Notes under the pieces: model-generated
The model's database searches: none
Told to the model about the DNA's origin: nothing
The model's input: the letters and a program-made list of their open reading frames with translations, nothing else
In this document: positions 1-13,710 of the stretch, in pieces
Numbering within the stretch: the stretch's first letter is position 1
How the letters are laid out: each line of letters opens with the position of its first letter
Source: Plasmodium malariae
Lineage: Eukaryota; Apicomplexa; Aconoidasida; Haemosporida; Plasmodiidae
Direction of reading: 5' to 3'
NCBI RefSeq assembly: GCF_900090045.1
Contig: NC_041787.1
Coordinates: forward strand, 2,959,687-3,023,686
DNA length: 64,000 nt
Made by a program: the position numbers and the translations under genes

Positions 1-1039
1 TGACAAATGAGTTAGATATTCTAAATACCTATAATTAAATGAAGAATTCAAAGAATTTATTTTATGACTATTTTGTTTAATCGTGATGTTAATTGATTTT
101 TCGATAGTCAAATTAATTATATATTTAATGAAAATACATGGACAAATAAACTGTATATATTTTTTATATTTTTTACATTATTAAACAATAAAACAAGTAA
201 TTAAGGCTTAATAATATATAAATTGATGACAATCTAATTGCTCTTTTTTTTTTATCTTTGTTTTTACATGATAGAGGCCCTATAAATATGTGTCTTGTAT
301 ACCTTTGAAAATAAAAACTATCATAAAGGTTTATGAAAATAAATATATATTTTCAATAATCATATAGTGGGTAGGTATTTATCTGTATACATTTTCTATT
401 TTTTATTCTTATAAATTTGTTATATAACGTGTTAATATCACTATGAGGATGTAAAGACATTTATATAATTCATATTATTAACTGATAATTTCTTCAAAAA
501 AATAATAATAATTTTTTAAACAATATAAAAGCAAAAAAATTAATCTATTGTAGATAATTTATAAATATTTAACATAATTTTTAATTGACATATATGTTTA
601 ATAAAATATATTTAGGATATAATTCAACTTTTTTTTTTGATGTATAATTAAGTTTGATGAATAAGGTTTCCCACATGGTAATTTAGAAAGTAATTTTCAT
701 ATATTAAATTAGTTTTTTTATAGATTCAATTTAATATTATAATATAATATAAATACACGTTTTATTTATAACATGTATGTATATTTTAAAAAGTATAGTT
801 TAGAAAATGAAATAACTCATATATAACTTTGTTATGTGAAAATATACTTATAACCTAGAGAAAATAAAAGTAAATTATGTTGACAACTGTGCAACTGTGA
901 TTAGAGACATTGCTAGATATGAATATTAAAGATATATTTTTATTTGTTATTTTGTTAATATTAAATGCTATAATATTTTGTGAAGGTATATGGATTTCTA
1001 CAAATAATATACATACGTATTTAGAAGTTTTTTGTTTAT

Positions 1040-1420
1040 AGTTCATACTGTTGGTACAAATTCGATGAGATATATTAGTATATCTTTAATTTTTATTAGT
1101 TATGTAGGTAAATGTTTATCCATTTGCGGTATTTCAATGTTTCGACAATAAGGAAAAGGACATATATATTTATTATTTAATTAGTGCACTTACATAATTG
1201 TTGATTTATTACTATTATATAGAAATTATTTGAATATCTATGGTATATTATTTTGATAAAATGTTTATCTATTTTTAGTTATTGCACAATTATAGAACTA
1301 CATTATACTGCCAAGATTATCCTGATATTAATACATTTTTTACAAGAATTATTCTATATTTTTTGATTTTCTTCTTTCTCATTGCATGTTTTCTAAATAT
1401 ACATGTTCATTTGAAAAAAA
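1040..1420 (+). repeat. Upstream duplicated block, copy 1
   Basis: By eye this block matches the segment at 9610 to 9990 in order. Both have a TATAGTTCAT start, then GATATATTAG followed by a T-rich run, and later AACTACATTAT, AAGATTAT and TTAATA(C)ACATTTT before a T-rich tract. Copy 1 lies about 1.2 kb before the ATG at 2254 and copy 2 about 1.1 kb before the ATG at 10759. They are probably ancestral 5' flanks carried along by gene duplication. Any promoter role is inference. Confidence 0.5.
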
Positions 1421-2010
1421 AAGTAAAATAAAATAATTTGTTAAATTATCACAATTTTAATTTAAAAATAATTGTATAAATTAAAAGTTGTAAATTTTAA
1501 AAAATATGACTAAAATATAAAAAGCTTGTTTTTATTTGACTTTAACATATATATTTTATCATACATTATGTACTATTATATTGATTTAATTTTTTAAAGT
1601 TATATAATACTATAAAAATACAATTCATTCAATTAATATTGAACAGAAATTTGAACAGCATATATCTATTTTCTTTTATCTTAATTACAAACATACTGAT
1701 ATATTAATTAATATTTTTTAGGAGTAATTAATAGCTTTTCTAATGTATAATATTTTATAGGAAAAAATCATTAAAATTTGCATTTCTTCTTTTAAATTAT
1801 GGTATATAATTTATTATTTAAAAGTGTGAATAATATATATTTTAAAATAAACTGATAATTATGAAATGTTAAGAAATATATATTTTATTTTATTTTCAAA
1901 TTATTGTTAGAAAAAATATTAAATTATTATATTTAATAATTAAATTATATATTTTGAATTTTAAATATATTTAAATTATTTTATTTTGTTTAATGGTTAG
2001 TTTTTTTTAA

Positions 2011-2048
2011 ATAATAATATAATAATAATATAATAATAATATAATAAA
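2011..2048. repeat. Tandem 11-bp AT repeat
   Basis: Three perfect copies of ATAATAATATA plus a partial fourth copy. It is a simple minisatellite in the 5' flank of the gene at 2254, and no function is implied. Confidence 0.85.
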
Positions 2049-2253
2049 AATATTATAATATATTTTTAATTTATTTTACTGAATTTCTGTAACAAAAATA
2101 ATTACAGTTAAAAATATTTTATTTTTTAGTAAAAAATAAAATATAATTAAAAAAAAATAAATTTTAATTAGTATAGCTTATCAGAAAAAATGTTATACAT
2201 TTTTTTTAATTTTTTCCATAATGAATATGTTACAATATTAAAAGTTTTACATC

Positions 2254-3137
2254 ATGGGTCAAAAAAGGAAGTTAATGTTTTTTACTAAAATTAATGTCTT
2301 TATCCTTTTAACTTGGATATGTCATACTGACGATAAGATGGTGCGATATTCTATTTAAGTATATTTTGTATTATTTATGTTTGGTGTGTTCTATTAGTAA
2401 TAGCTAATTTTTAAATGAAACTATTAATTCTTTTAAATAACGTATATTTACTTTATTTATTACAGGGTACCATTAATAAACATTTCCATCAAAAGATTTA
2501 CGTTTATAGAATATTAAGTAAAAAAAAATATGGATTTTTTGGACAACGTAATGAGAAAGGGGATTCGAATATTTTAAGTGTAGAAACAGATATGCCTACT
2601 ATTGAAGAGAGCGATAAATTATATAAATCTAAAATAATAAATGTAACCGATAAAAAAAATTTAACGCAAAGTATAAGTTCATTAAAAAGTGAAGTAAAAT
2701 TCCAATTAAATGGGGAAAATGTATTATCTGTGAACACTGAAAATGATTCATTATCTAGAGAAAAATCCTTAGACAGAATATGCTTAAAAAACAAAGATAA
2801 GTGCGTTACGAATCCTAATAATGAGAATGTTAAGAGGAAGATATATATTAAATATATTTTTCTTGTTATTTTACCTGTGTTACTCCCATTAGCTGAAATC
2901 ATATTGTATATATGTGAATTTATGTTGTGCTCTGAACACACTGATTCTAGTGATATTGCATTGTGTACTATTTCAAAAATAAATGTGGGAGTTATGTCAT
3001 CATTGACATATATAATTATAATGTTGATTATTTTTATCTGTGAGAAAATTATAAAAAGTGAAAAATTTATGGGTTTAAGAACTTATACGAAAAAAAAAAA
3101 ATTTACTATTCCTAAAGTAGGCTTTTGGATTAAATAA
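2254..3137 (+). CDS. Plasmodium exported protein, divergent fam-l/fam-m-like, two exons
   Basis: Exon 1 is 2254-2340 (87 bp, starts MGQKRKL, contains the family signature LLTWICH) and exon 2 is 2466-3137. The intron is 125 bp with a GTGCGA donor and a TTACAG acceptor, and the join is in phase 0. The predicted protein is 252 residues with no internal stop. The leader is signal-peptide-like. A PEXEL-like RILSK lies at residue 44, followed by a hydrophilic region. Two membrane segments lie near residues 159-181 and 203-221, and the tail is basic. In the related families this layout marks proteins exported into the host red cell. The body does not match the fam-l or fam-m motifs seen further right, so the subfamily is open. 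The PEXEL-like arginine sits eight codons closer to the splice site than in most neighbours, and the loop between membrane segments is short with three cysteines. Confidence 0.8.
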
Positions 3138-5321
3138 CCTATGTAAATCACTTAAAGATATATACACATGAAGAAGAAAACTATAATTTCTTAGGTTCTT
3201 ATGTGTACATGTGTGGGTATATAATTTTTAATTTGTAATTTAGAAAATATGATTCTTTAATATTTTCGTGTATTTGAATGTTTTAATGCTTTCATTTTGT
3301 ATTCAATATAATGACTGAGCTTAATGTAATTTTATGGTTCATATATATATTTGGGTTTTTAACTAGATTTTCATAAAATATATACCCATTAGGATTGAAA
3401 TTAATATTAAAAAGTACAATCCATATAATATTATTTCTAAATTTATATCTGAATAATTAAGAAATCATCATGTTTTTATTATATTGCAATCTTGAATGAT
3501 TATATACTGACATTATTAAGGGGATATATTATTTGTTTCAAGTTAAAAATAAAATTGTCATGTTTTGCATATGAACAAACAAAATGAATAAATGTAGTTG
3601 TATTTATATTTTTATTTTTAATTTTATTTATTTAAACATATACAACCAGTTAATTATAGATTGTTTATGTGGTATTATCATATTTTTAATTTTTTTTAAA
3701 ATATAAATTCATTTTATAAAAACTAAAAATAAATTTAAAAAAAGAAAACCCTTGAAAACTAATGAATTATATTACATAAGTAATTTCAATATTATATATT
3801 ATGATTACCCTTTATTTATTTTAATTTTTTATTTTTTTTTTTTATATTAAGATTTACTTTGTTTAATTAACTATTAATGTGTTATATAAGGCACAAAAAA
3901 GTATATAAGTTTTATAATATATTAAATAGTATACGATAAAAGATAAACAAAATTTTAGTGCATTTTAATATTATTATTTTTATAGATTCTCTTAGTGACT
4001 TATAAATATAATAATATTTACATATTATTATATTTTACAACTTCTGGTTATTATTAATTTCGATTGTATAATGTAACATATAATGGTACTTTTTTTTTTT
4101 CTTTTTTTTTTTTTTTAATTTTTTTAATGAGTCATTTTAATAACATTTATATTTAAAAAAAGAAATGAATATATAGCAATTTATATTTTACCTTTTGTTT
4201 ATTTTTGTTCTACATTGTGATCTGTGTATTTAAAGAATTATAAATTTATTTTACAGTCCTATTAATTAATTTAATTTTTTTTTTTTTCATTAACGCTATA
4301 TTAGTTAAATTTATACATACTTATGTACTATATGAACTCATTGTAAGTATTTTGAACTTACAAGATTAACAAAAATTTATATTAATAATATAATGGCGCT
4401 AAAAATATAAATATGTCATTGTTATAGAACATGAATGAAAATAGAAGTTTCGGTTATTTTCGATGTTTTTTAAAGTCGATAATTTCGTTTGTGTATATTT
4501 TAGTGGACCTATTAGCAATAAAAGCATAGTTGCAAATACGCAGTAGCTTTATAGTAAAGATCACTTTAAAAAAGATAATTAATGAAACAATAAGAAAATA
4601 AAATTTAAATGAAAATATATATACTGTATTATCATTTATTTTTAGACAAAATAATAAAATAAGTTAAGCCATATACGCCAAAATTATATAACATGAGTAA
4701 CATTACTAATTGGACGAAATATATACTACTATTATAAAATTCATTATCAGAAGAAATGAGAATTACTTATGACATTCTATATAGAAGATGTAAATAAATA
4801 TTATAGCTTTTGTATAAATTAATATATTAATTTATATATATACACACATACATATACACATGCAATATATATATATATATATATATAATGCGAATAATAC
4901 ATGATATGTACATCATCAAAGAGTAAATTATATATTTAACGAAAAAATGAAAATTGTAGATCATATTTTTATTTGGTTTAATAGATATAATTAATTTATA
5001 TCGTTATGCATATTTTTAATAAATGTATCATTTAAAATAAAATATGAGGAAAAATAAATAATCAAAAAATATGTTTAACCATATTAGATATATCAGAATT
5101 TAGAAATTATTAATTAAATAAAAGAATATATATGCTTATATAATACATATTATTGAATATTTTTCATAAGATATAGTATTATTTATTAAGATATGCTCTA
5201 ATATTTTAATATGTGAATAAAAATTTGTAATATTTAAGATACTATGAGGCAGCTTTGTAATAAATACATTTAAAAATCATAAAAATGAGTTTTATAATAT
5301 ATGTTTATATTTATATATATG

Positions 5322-5358
<37 letters not shown>

Positions 5359-6933
5359 TACGAAATAAAAAAGTAATTTAATTATCTTATTTTTGTGGAG
5401 TGCATTAATGTAATATGTGCAATATGTTATATAGAAACGGATTAATTTTATTTTTATTTTCATTTAATTAATTTTTTTTTTAAGAGTAATTTACTAGAAA
5501 AATTTGTATAAATTTATTATATATATAATCAATGTTGTATATTTAATTAATATCTCTTTTATAATTTACAAAATGTTAATTGTAAGAAACAGTGCAGTAT
5601 AAAAATATTGAAATATATATATTTCTACTCCTTATGGTATATTTTAAAAAACATCTAAATTATGTCATTTCCATTAGTTGAATAAAAATTTATAATGAAA
5701 TATATAATTCTGAGTAGTATTTATTTATAAATGATTAAAAATTAATATTCTTTTCTGCTATATATAAAATATTCTTGAAAAAAATTAATTCAAATGTTTT
5801 CCTTAATTTTGTTATGTATTATTTATATATTATCCTTTAACATTTCATATTTATATTATTTATTTAAAATTATTTTTTTAAATATTACAATTACCAAGGG
5901 CACTTTTTTACTAAATTTACTTTTCTATTTTTATTTTTTTTTTCAGAAAAAATATTAAAGGGAAATTAACTGAATCTTTACATTTAAAATGATTTCCTAT
6001 TAGTAGTAATAAATGAAATCTATATATTTAAATTATATAATTATTATAATGTTTCATTTATAATAACTTTGATACAGTATTATTAAACAATTCTTTTGGA
6101 TTTCGATTTTTAAAGTATAAAAAGTTTGTTGAATTAATCTCAAAATGGAACTTTTAATATAATAATATATAAATATATCGCATATACTAGGTGTGTACCA
6201 TAGGTTAACTTAAAAATTGTGCTATAAAAAATATTTATCATTTTGTTTTTCTATCCTCTCATTGTTATCGTAGTCAATATAATATTTTATAGTTTTAATT
6301 ATAAAATAATATTTATGAAATATATTAAGTACACAAAACTATGTTCACTGATGGGAAAAAAGAAAAAAATTAATAGTTATATTTCTAATATATGTTAAGG
6401 CACCTATTCAAGCTACATATATGTTTTTTTATTTTTAAATATAAAATAAAAAGTTTAAATGCCAGAGAAAAATCTTTTTTACATTTTCTTTCTGAAAAAT
6501 ATTAATAAATTTTTTTTTTTTTTTTTTACAATAATTAAAATATATACATATTTTGAGCATTTAATTAACGTAATAAGTTCTACCAAAAGTTATTTTAATC
6601 ACTGCTTCTTTTTTTATAAATAAATCTTTATTGGAAATATTTAAGAATATATTTTTAAATTATCTTGTCTTTAATATACTTTATATTTCTATTATGTATA
6701 TGCAAAATGAAACTTTTTTAAAAAGTAAAAATAATAATGTATATGAAAGCGCCCTGTTACTAGTATATTCTGAATATGCAGTAAATTTTTCATCTTGTCA
6801 TAGTTATTTTTACATGAAATATTTGCAAAATGAATGAAAAAATAAAATATTTTATTTTAATTAAAAATATTGCATTTACTCTTTTTATATGGAAATGTTT
6901 TTACATCAATAAAGGGGTAAAATGCTACCATCC
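3138..6933. other. Intergenic AT-rich spacer
   Basis: No gene is supported. It holds TA dinucleotide tracts at about 4865-4887 and 5326-5355 and several poly-T runs. A 68-codon open frame at 6631-6837 begins at TTG rather than ATG and has no recognisable domain, so I do not annotate it. Confidence 0.6.
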
Positions 6934-7709
6934 ATGAAAATTTATATTACATATTTTTCTGCTTCACGTTATGGATATATTTACGTAATAATTATTTTTT
7001 TATTAGTAAGTAATCTTATCGAATTATAAATAATTAAAATATATTATTTTGTGGATAGTGTATTTTCAATAAATCTTTAGATAATAAGAACATAAGAAAT
7101 AGAGAATTCGATTCAAGAAATGATAGATTATTGTCAGAGAATAAGGAGAAAACAAAAAATATAGGATCAAAAGTAATGTTATATACAAATGGAGATAGCG
7201 ATTAAGAAAATGGAGAAGAAGTTGTTAAATTAGCATATGATAGAGCATATGAATATAAGAGCAAAGGTAGTTCAAGAGATGGAGAAAAAAAGTTAGTTAA
7301 GAAATGCCCATCTATTATAAGTAGATCATTCGATATGATATATAATTCGTTTGAAAAATTATTGTATAGTGGATTTAATCATATATATAAATACAGGAAA
7401 AGTATTGATCTTACCCAGAAAAAACATATAAAATTTTCAGTATATGCGGTTATAGGTTTGATATTTGTTCTACTAGTAATGCTTTTTTCAACAGGAATTT
7501 CATTTTTTATTTTTGGTGTTTATTTTTATGATATAGCTACTGGAGTTTTTAGTATAGATACTTCTGATACCATATGATATTTCTTTAAATACAAAGAACA
7601 CGTGGTTGCATTATTATTAGTTATTGTATGTATATGGATAGTTATATATATGCTGGTGCAAATCATAAGGTATGCAAATAATTTAGGAGAAAATAAAGTA
7701 AATACCTGA
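6934..7709 (+). pseudogene. Pseudogene of a PEXEL exported protein (RLLSE type)
   Basis: Exon 2 (7059-7709) reads in one frame with two internal stops, TAA at 7203-7205 and TGA at 7575-7577, before its terminal TGA. It opens with FNKSLDNKN, the family-typical start of exon 2, and has a canonical PEXEL RLLSE with the arginine at exon-2 codon 23. Two membrane segments follow, one around 7437-7530 and one around 7590-7660. Exon 1 is uncertain. The best candidate is 6934-7005 (24 codons, donor GTAAGT, 53-bp intron), which is shorter than the 87-bp leaders of the neighbours. A different reading suggests a frameshifted leader ending LWIYLRNN. The locus most resembles those at 18458 and 39111. It probably once encoded an exported membrane protein. 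Confidence 0.72.
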
Positions 7710-10700
7710 TTATAATGAATTTATTTGTGTCAGAAAAATAATTGCTTCATGCAATAAATGAAGATGTACATCGTGTTTAATGAAATTGTGTACTAAAGTA
7801 GTTTTTGTTGTACTTTTATAATATATTTTGTTTATACAAACTAGGTAATATATAGACATATATTCATACTCGAATGTAAAAACTATAATATATTAGATAT
7901 ATGTAACAGTTTTTTTTTCTTTATTTTCTTCTGAATTATAGTATATTCTTTTGAATTTAATTATTATTATGTTTTAGAATATATATATAAATTTTTTGCT
8001 TCATAATAATGTAAAATTGGTATTACAGTAAATACACAATAAAAACCTTGTTTTATTATGCAAAAAATTATGTATAAATGTTTTATGTATATTTATATTA
8101 TAATAAATATGCGGTTATTTAATTTAATATATAAAATTTTACATTTACTACTCCTTCAATGATGTAGTGAGTATTTGTATTTTTAACAATCATAATTTTT
8201 TTTTGAATTTTTGTTTATTTTATGGTTGTAAGATTTCAATGGAAGAATTTTTAAAATAATTTCATTATATATTATTTTTTATTTTAAGGTAACATTCTGT
8301 TCTTCATTTAACAAAACTAAATAGATGTGTTTTTGTTGTGTTCAAGTGTATTTTTTATTTAAATGAAGACATAACAAATAATATTTGAAAAAAATTATTT
8401 CGAGAAATTTATATTTTAAAACTTATTTTTTATAAGAATATTTTTAAGAGATTCTTTTTTGTCATGCATGTTCTAATTATGAAATTATCAATATATACTA
8501 ACATTATTTTACTTATTAGAATGGAATATTGATAGAACCTTATAAAGTTTATAATTCATGAAACACAATAAGTAGAAGTAGGTGGAATACCCATTTATAA
8601 TTGTGTTTATTAACATATATATTTTGCTTTTAATTTTGTTTTATACGAATTATTTAAATTTTCAAAATAAAAAAATTATTCATAATAAGATTGTAGTACA
8701 CATGTTTTCTTTTTATATTATTTAGAGAATACATGTTTGAACAAATATTAGTCTGACATTAGCGAGTATCATACAACAATTACTCATCTTTTCTGTCTAA
8801 AATAGTTAATAAATTAATAAAGATGAATTATATACTTATAATAAAATGTAATTAAACATTTTACTATATGTCGTTGAATTTTAAAGTAAATAAATTTTAT
8901 CCTCGGCAACATTATATATAGATAATCATTCACATATTTGTGATACTTTGCATTTTTTCTATACAATATTGTTTATTACAGAAAAGTGACATCCTAAATA
9001 TGTACAAAAATATAAGGTATTTACATTAATAACTAGCAATTTTATTTGATGTTTTTATTACTTTTTTTAATAATATAATATTAAGTAAAAGAAAATCCAA
9101 GTTATACATATATGTGTGTTATTGCAAACGTAATTTTACATTTATTAATTTTACAAGCCCTAATGTATTTTAATTAAAATATTATGCTCTATTTTAACTA
9201 AAGACGTTAATTATATAAGGAAATATATATGCCTTTCTATTAAATTTACGTTTGAGATTTTCGCATAATATAACCTTAAATTTTTTTAAAAGTGCCATGA
9301 TAAATACAAATTAAGTCCCAGAATTAGGATAAATATAGTTTTTGTTATTATACTATACGTATATTTAACGATGTATTATTTATTATATTGAATAGATTAT
9401 GTATTTCCTTTTTTTTGCGAGAACGCAGTTAGATATAGATAAATCGAGGATAATATTTTTATAATTCTTCATGTAAATGTTCACCAACTTGCCAAAAAAT
9501 TTTTGAAAAGTTAATAATTTTTTTTTTTTTATTTGTAATTATTTAATGTTATAATATTTTATGTAATTATATTCTTTTATGTAAGCAGTATACATGTGCC
9601 TATAGAAATGTTTTAGTTTATAGTTCATTATATCAGTAAGAAATTTCCGATATATTAGCATAATTTTAATTTTTAATAATAATGGATGTAGGATATTTTT
9701 AGTAGTGAAAAATAAAATATATTAGGAGCAAATTAAATGATAACTGCTTTCATGATATTATTAATGAAGTTATGTAATATTTGATTTATTTTTATTTTAT
9801 AAATATTATCTCAATGTATATCATAAAATAAATGAGTAACAAATTATGTATGAATTGAGATTTATGATAAAGTTAACAACTACATTATTGAATCAAGATT
9901 ATTGTAATATTAACACATTTTATACATGTATTACGCTTTTTTTTTTATTATGTTATTTTTAAATATATATGTTTAATTAAAAAAGAAAAAATTTTGTGAA
10001 TTTAAAAACACGTCATTAATAGATAATGATATAAATTAAACTTATGTAAAAATAATAATTATCAAGAATTATTATAAAAAAAAAAAAAAAATAGGTCATT
10101 ATTTTCATATAATATACATATATTTTCATAAATTATATAGTATATAATAAATTTGATTTTTTAAATATATTGTAGACTATAAAGGTAAGAATGCACTATA
10201 ATAAGTAAACACGGATATTTTGGAAAAAAATATATATTTTTTTAATTTATAAATACTTTTGATTCATTATTGTAAATGCTAATGTTTTTTTTTTTATAAA
10301 TAGTAACTATATTTACGAAATACAATATTTATAAAATTGTAATAATTAAATGGAAAACTTAAAGATAGCCATTATTCTAGAAACACCTAGAATGTAACAT
10401 ATATATATACTTTATATATTGTAAATTAATTCAAAATTCTCAAATAATTAAAAATTATAAGGAGAAATTTAATTGCGCTAATATGTAATTAAATTATACG
10501 TTGTTAAAGTATATGAATGAACTGAAATTGTGTCATTTTTAATAAAGTTAATTTTTTATAAATAAAATTAATTATAAAATCTAGTCGCATCCATTTTTAT
10601 TTCTTTTTTTTGTTTTGGTTGTATAGTAAAATATGCTATATATGTTAACTTAAGAAAAAATATTAAAGTAAAAGAGGTACTTTTTTTACTGTTGGAAGTA

Positions 10701-10758
10701 TATAACTTCATGTTAATATTTTTTTTATTGTACATATCAGAATATTAGAGAATATAAC
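7710..10758. other. Intergenic AT-rich spacer
   Basis: No coding region is seen. The part from about 9610 to 9990 is the second copy of the upstream block found at 1040-1420. The rest is AT-rich, with poly-A and poly-T runs such as the A run near 10075-10091. Confidence 0.6.
9610..9990 (+). repeat. Upstream duplicated block, copy 2
   Basis: Diverged copy of 1040-1420. It shares the TATAGTTCAT start, GATATATTAG and the AACTACATTAT...AAGATTAT series in the same order. It ends about 0.8 kb before the leader exon at 10759. Looser resemblances occur upstream of the genes at 35316 and 39111. Confidence 0.5.
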
Positions 10759-11724
10759 ATGGAACAAAGTATTAAGTTTATCTTTTTTATCAAATTTTAT
10801 ATTTTTATCCTTTTTAATTGGATATATCATTTTTATAGTGATATGGTAAGCTAATACATTTTGAGGGAATCTGTATTATTAATATTTTTACTGTTTATTT
10901 TTATTAATTATATTTTTTCGAATGGGAATAATTATCCATTTATATAGGATATATTTTAATTTTTTTTTTAGAACGAGTTTAACATATTTTTTGATGATAA
11001 TTATGGTTCTAATAGAAGATTAGATACGGGAATTTATTGATCATTAGGAAACTATGAGAAGGATATTTATTCAAATGTTGGAGTTTTAATAGAAATAGTA
11101 CCATATAATGCAAAAAAGAAGGAAGAAAAATTACTAACAATTGATAATTAAAAATGGAACAAAGAAAAAAAAGAAAAATTATATATAAATTCATTAATTA
11201 AGGAAAAATTGATTATGCAACTTATGAAAAATAAATGTTCCATATTTCATAAATCATATAACAATTATGAAAAAAAAATAATGAATGGAATTGATGATAC
11301 AAATTTTATTAAAAAAATAGTGTTAATTAATGATCAAGATTACAAAAAATTAAAACGTAATAAATACAGTTTACGACTTTATTTACTTTTGCTGTTGTTA
11401 GTGATGGTATTAGTGACAACTATAGTAGATTTATCATTGGGAAAATTCCAAACTACTGGTAATTTATATGGTTTATTATGTAGTTTATCAGTATATGGTA
11501 ATGAAGTTCCCAAAGAGAGGGGTACTCCTGGGGGTGTTTTGGCTTTATTGTTCTCTCCATGTAAAGATAATACAATTATAGGATATAATGTATTTGGTAT
11601 TCTAATATATTGTTTACCTATCTTAATACTGGGTATTATAATTATACTAGGATTTTATTATTATTATAAAAATATTATAAAACATAAAAAAATTAGCTTC
11701 ATTGAGGAGTTCAATGAATGGTAG
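10759..11724 (+). pseudogene. fam-l pseudogene with two in-frame stops
   Basis: Exon 1 is 10759-10845 (87 bp, starts MEQSIKF), the donor is GTAAGC, the intron is 126 bp, and exon 2 is 10972-11724 in phase 0. Two stops interrupt exon 2: TGA at 11038-11040 and TAA at 11149-11151. The rest of the frame is well preserved. The first stop replaces the arginine that should begin the PEXEL-like motif (codon 23 of exon 2, followed by SLGNYEKD). The body carries the fam-l features LDLSLGKF-like after the first membrane segment, a glycine-rich loop and a second membrane segment ending in a YYYYKNIIKHKKI tail. A product starting at the in-frame ATG near 11215 would lack leader and motif, so export is unlikely. 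It pairs with the fam-l locus 2 kb downstream. Confidence 0.82.
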
Positions 11725-12777
11725 GTTGTATATTTATTTCTGTAAAGAAGCCTTTAATGTTATATACAATCTGTAATATTTTTAATGACATATAAAATAT
11801 AATAATAATGGCATGTATTTTATGTATGAACATACATATATGTAGTTATATTTATACGTAACGGTATAGAAAATGTCTCTGTTTTTTTGTAAATTTGTAT
11901 GTTTTGAACTTTGTTTATTTATAATTTAATGTAATCCTAGAATTGAATTAAATATTATAGTTTAATATATATATTTCTGTGTTTATGCATATTTCAATGA
12001 AAAAAATATATTTGTACGTTAAAGTCAATATGTAATAGCTTAACTGAAATTAATTTATTGAATTCATTTATTAAATTACATTTTAACTATAAATATTGCT
12101 GCATCGCATTTTTTATCTTTTTTTAGAATAAAATTAATATCTTTTATGGTTATTAAGAAAACGAATTGTTATTTTTAAATTAACAGTTAACGTGCTTTAT
12201 TCTGTATGTTATGAAAAGAAGAGACTATATTTATTGTATTTATATGCTTTTTTTTTTAACTATAACATATTATTTTAAATTTTACTTTTTTTATTTTTTT
12301 TTTAATTTCTTAATTTATTCGCTGGAAAAATAATGCTTTTTAAAAGAAATATAAAATAAATTTTTTTTTAGGATTTTTAGATTAATATTTTGAGAATACA
12401 ATAATTTTATATTTGTCATTATCCAGTTTACACTACTTATATAGCAGGAAGTATTGAAAAAATCGTATTTTTTTCTAAAAGTATTATTAAAAAAAGAATT
12501 TTTATTAATTTGTATTCATTGTTTAATCTGTATCTGTAACATTATTTTACTGACAAGATATATTTGTAAAATACCAAACAAAAACTAATATATTAGCTAT
12601 GAAACTCTCAATACAAAAGATAGTAAATAATTTATTATGGTAAATTACATTGCTACATTTCCTTATTTTTAATTTACATATAATAATATTCATTTTAATT
12701 TCATTTGTAAATTTATATTTGGATTATTTTTAAATTATGATGATATCATGAAACATTCAGATGCTAATTTTACTGTC

Positions 12778-12808
<31 letters not shown>

Positions 12809-13710
12809 TAATATTGCTTCAAAAATATATATGTAGATAAAAAAAAAAAACGTTTTGAGGATTAATTTAAGAAATTCCCATTTAGAAATAATGGTACAAA
12901 TTAAATTTAATTATGTATTAATTTTTTTAAAGATATTACACAAAAATTGAAAATATGTCTTTATTTACTTTTTAAATGTATATATTTTTTCATGGATTGA
13001 GAATACATGATAAGCTAAAATTTCTAAATATATTGTAAACCATAATATAAAGTAATTGTTTATGTAACAATTAAAAAATGTGTTATATTTCACAAAAGAA
13101 GGAATGTTTTACAAGTTATTGACTACTTCATTTATTATATCAATTATTGTATAGTTATGGTAATTAATATTTTATAAAATAAATAACCCATTTTTTTCAA
13201 AGTGTAACATCTTATAAATTATAATTAATAATAGGAAAACGTCATTATAATTAGGAATTACTATCTTAATGTATATAATATTCTAATATATCTATATTTT
13301 ATACGTTTTATTCTGTAAATTAAATGAGTATTTAGAAATATTAATATATCATATATTTTTTTTTTACATTGAAAAGATTCTATAAAAAAAACTTGTTATT
13401 GCTGGATTATATTGAATAATTAACTTATACATTTTGAATATTTATGCAATAATTAAAATTATAGTATTTTATTTAAAGTTATTTTTTGGTTTATAACGTA
13501 AATATTAAAATTTTATAATATATTTTAAAAGGTATTTTATTTTGATGTGTATCGTAAAATGCATTTAAGGTATATATATATTATTATCTTTCTATGAAGA
13601 AATAATAAACAAAAATTGAATAAATATATATAGTACAATCTTACATTTAACATATAATACTTATTATAAATATAATTCTTTCGGAATATAGTGTAACTTT
13701 GGAAGAATTT
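11725..13710. other. Intergenic AT-rich spacer
   Basis: No gene is seen. It holds a 23-base poly-T run at 12779-12801 and AT-rich 3' and 5' flanks of the two neighbouring fam-l loci. Open frames here are low-complexity chance frames. Confidence 0.6.
12779..12801. repeat. Poly-T run
   Basis: Twenty-three consecutive T residues, among the longest homopolymers in the window. A comparable run of 22 lies at 17210-17231. Such tracts are common in Plasmodium intergenic DNA and are prone to length error. Confidence 0.9.

Larger units (their letters stand above)
1..2253. other. Intergenic AT-rich spacer upstream of the first gene
   Basis: No credible gene is visible. The only longer open frame (855 to 1046, - strand) is low-complexity. 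A stretch at about 1040 to 1420 resembles one at about 9610 to 9990, each lying roughly 1.2 kb upstream of a fam-like start codon. It looks like duplicated 5' flank. An 11-bp tandem repeat lies at 2011 to 2048. Confidence 0.6.

Noticed and set aside
6631..6837. 68-codon open frame on the + strand
   Set aside because: It starts with TTG, has no ATG in a useful place, no splice partner and no recognisable motif.
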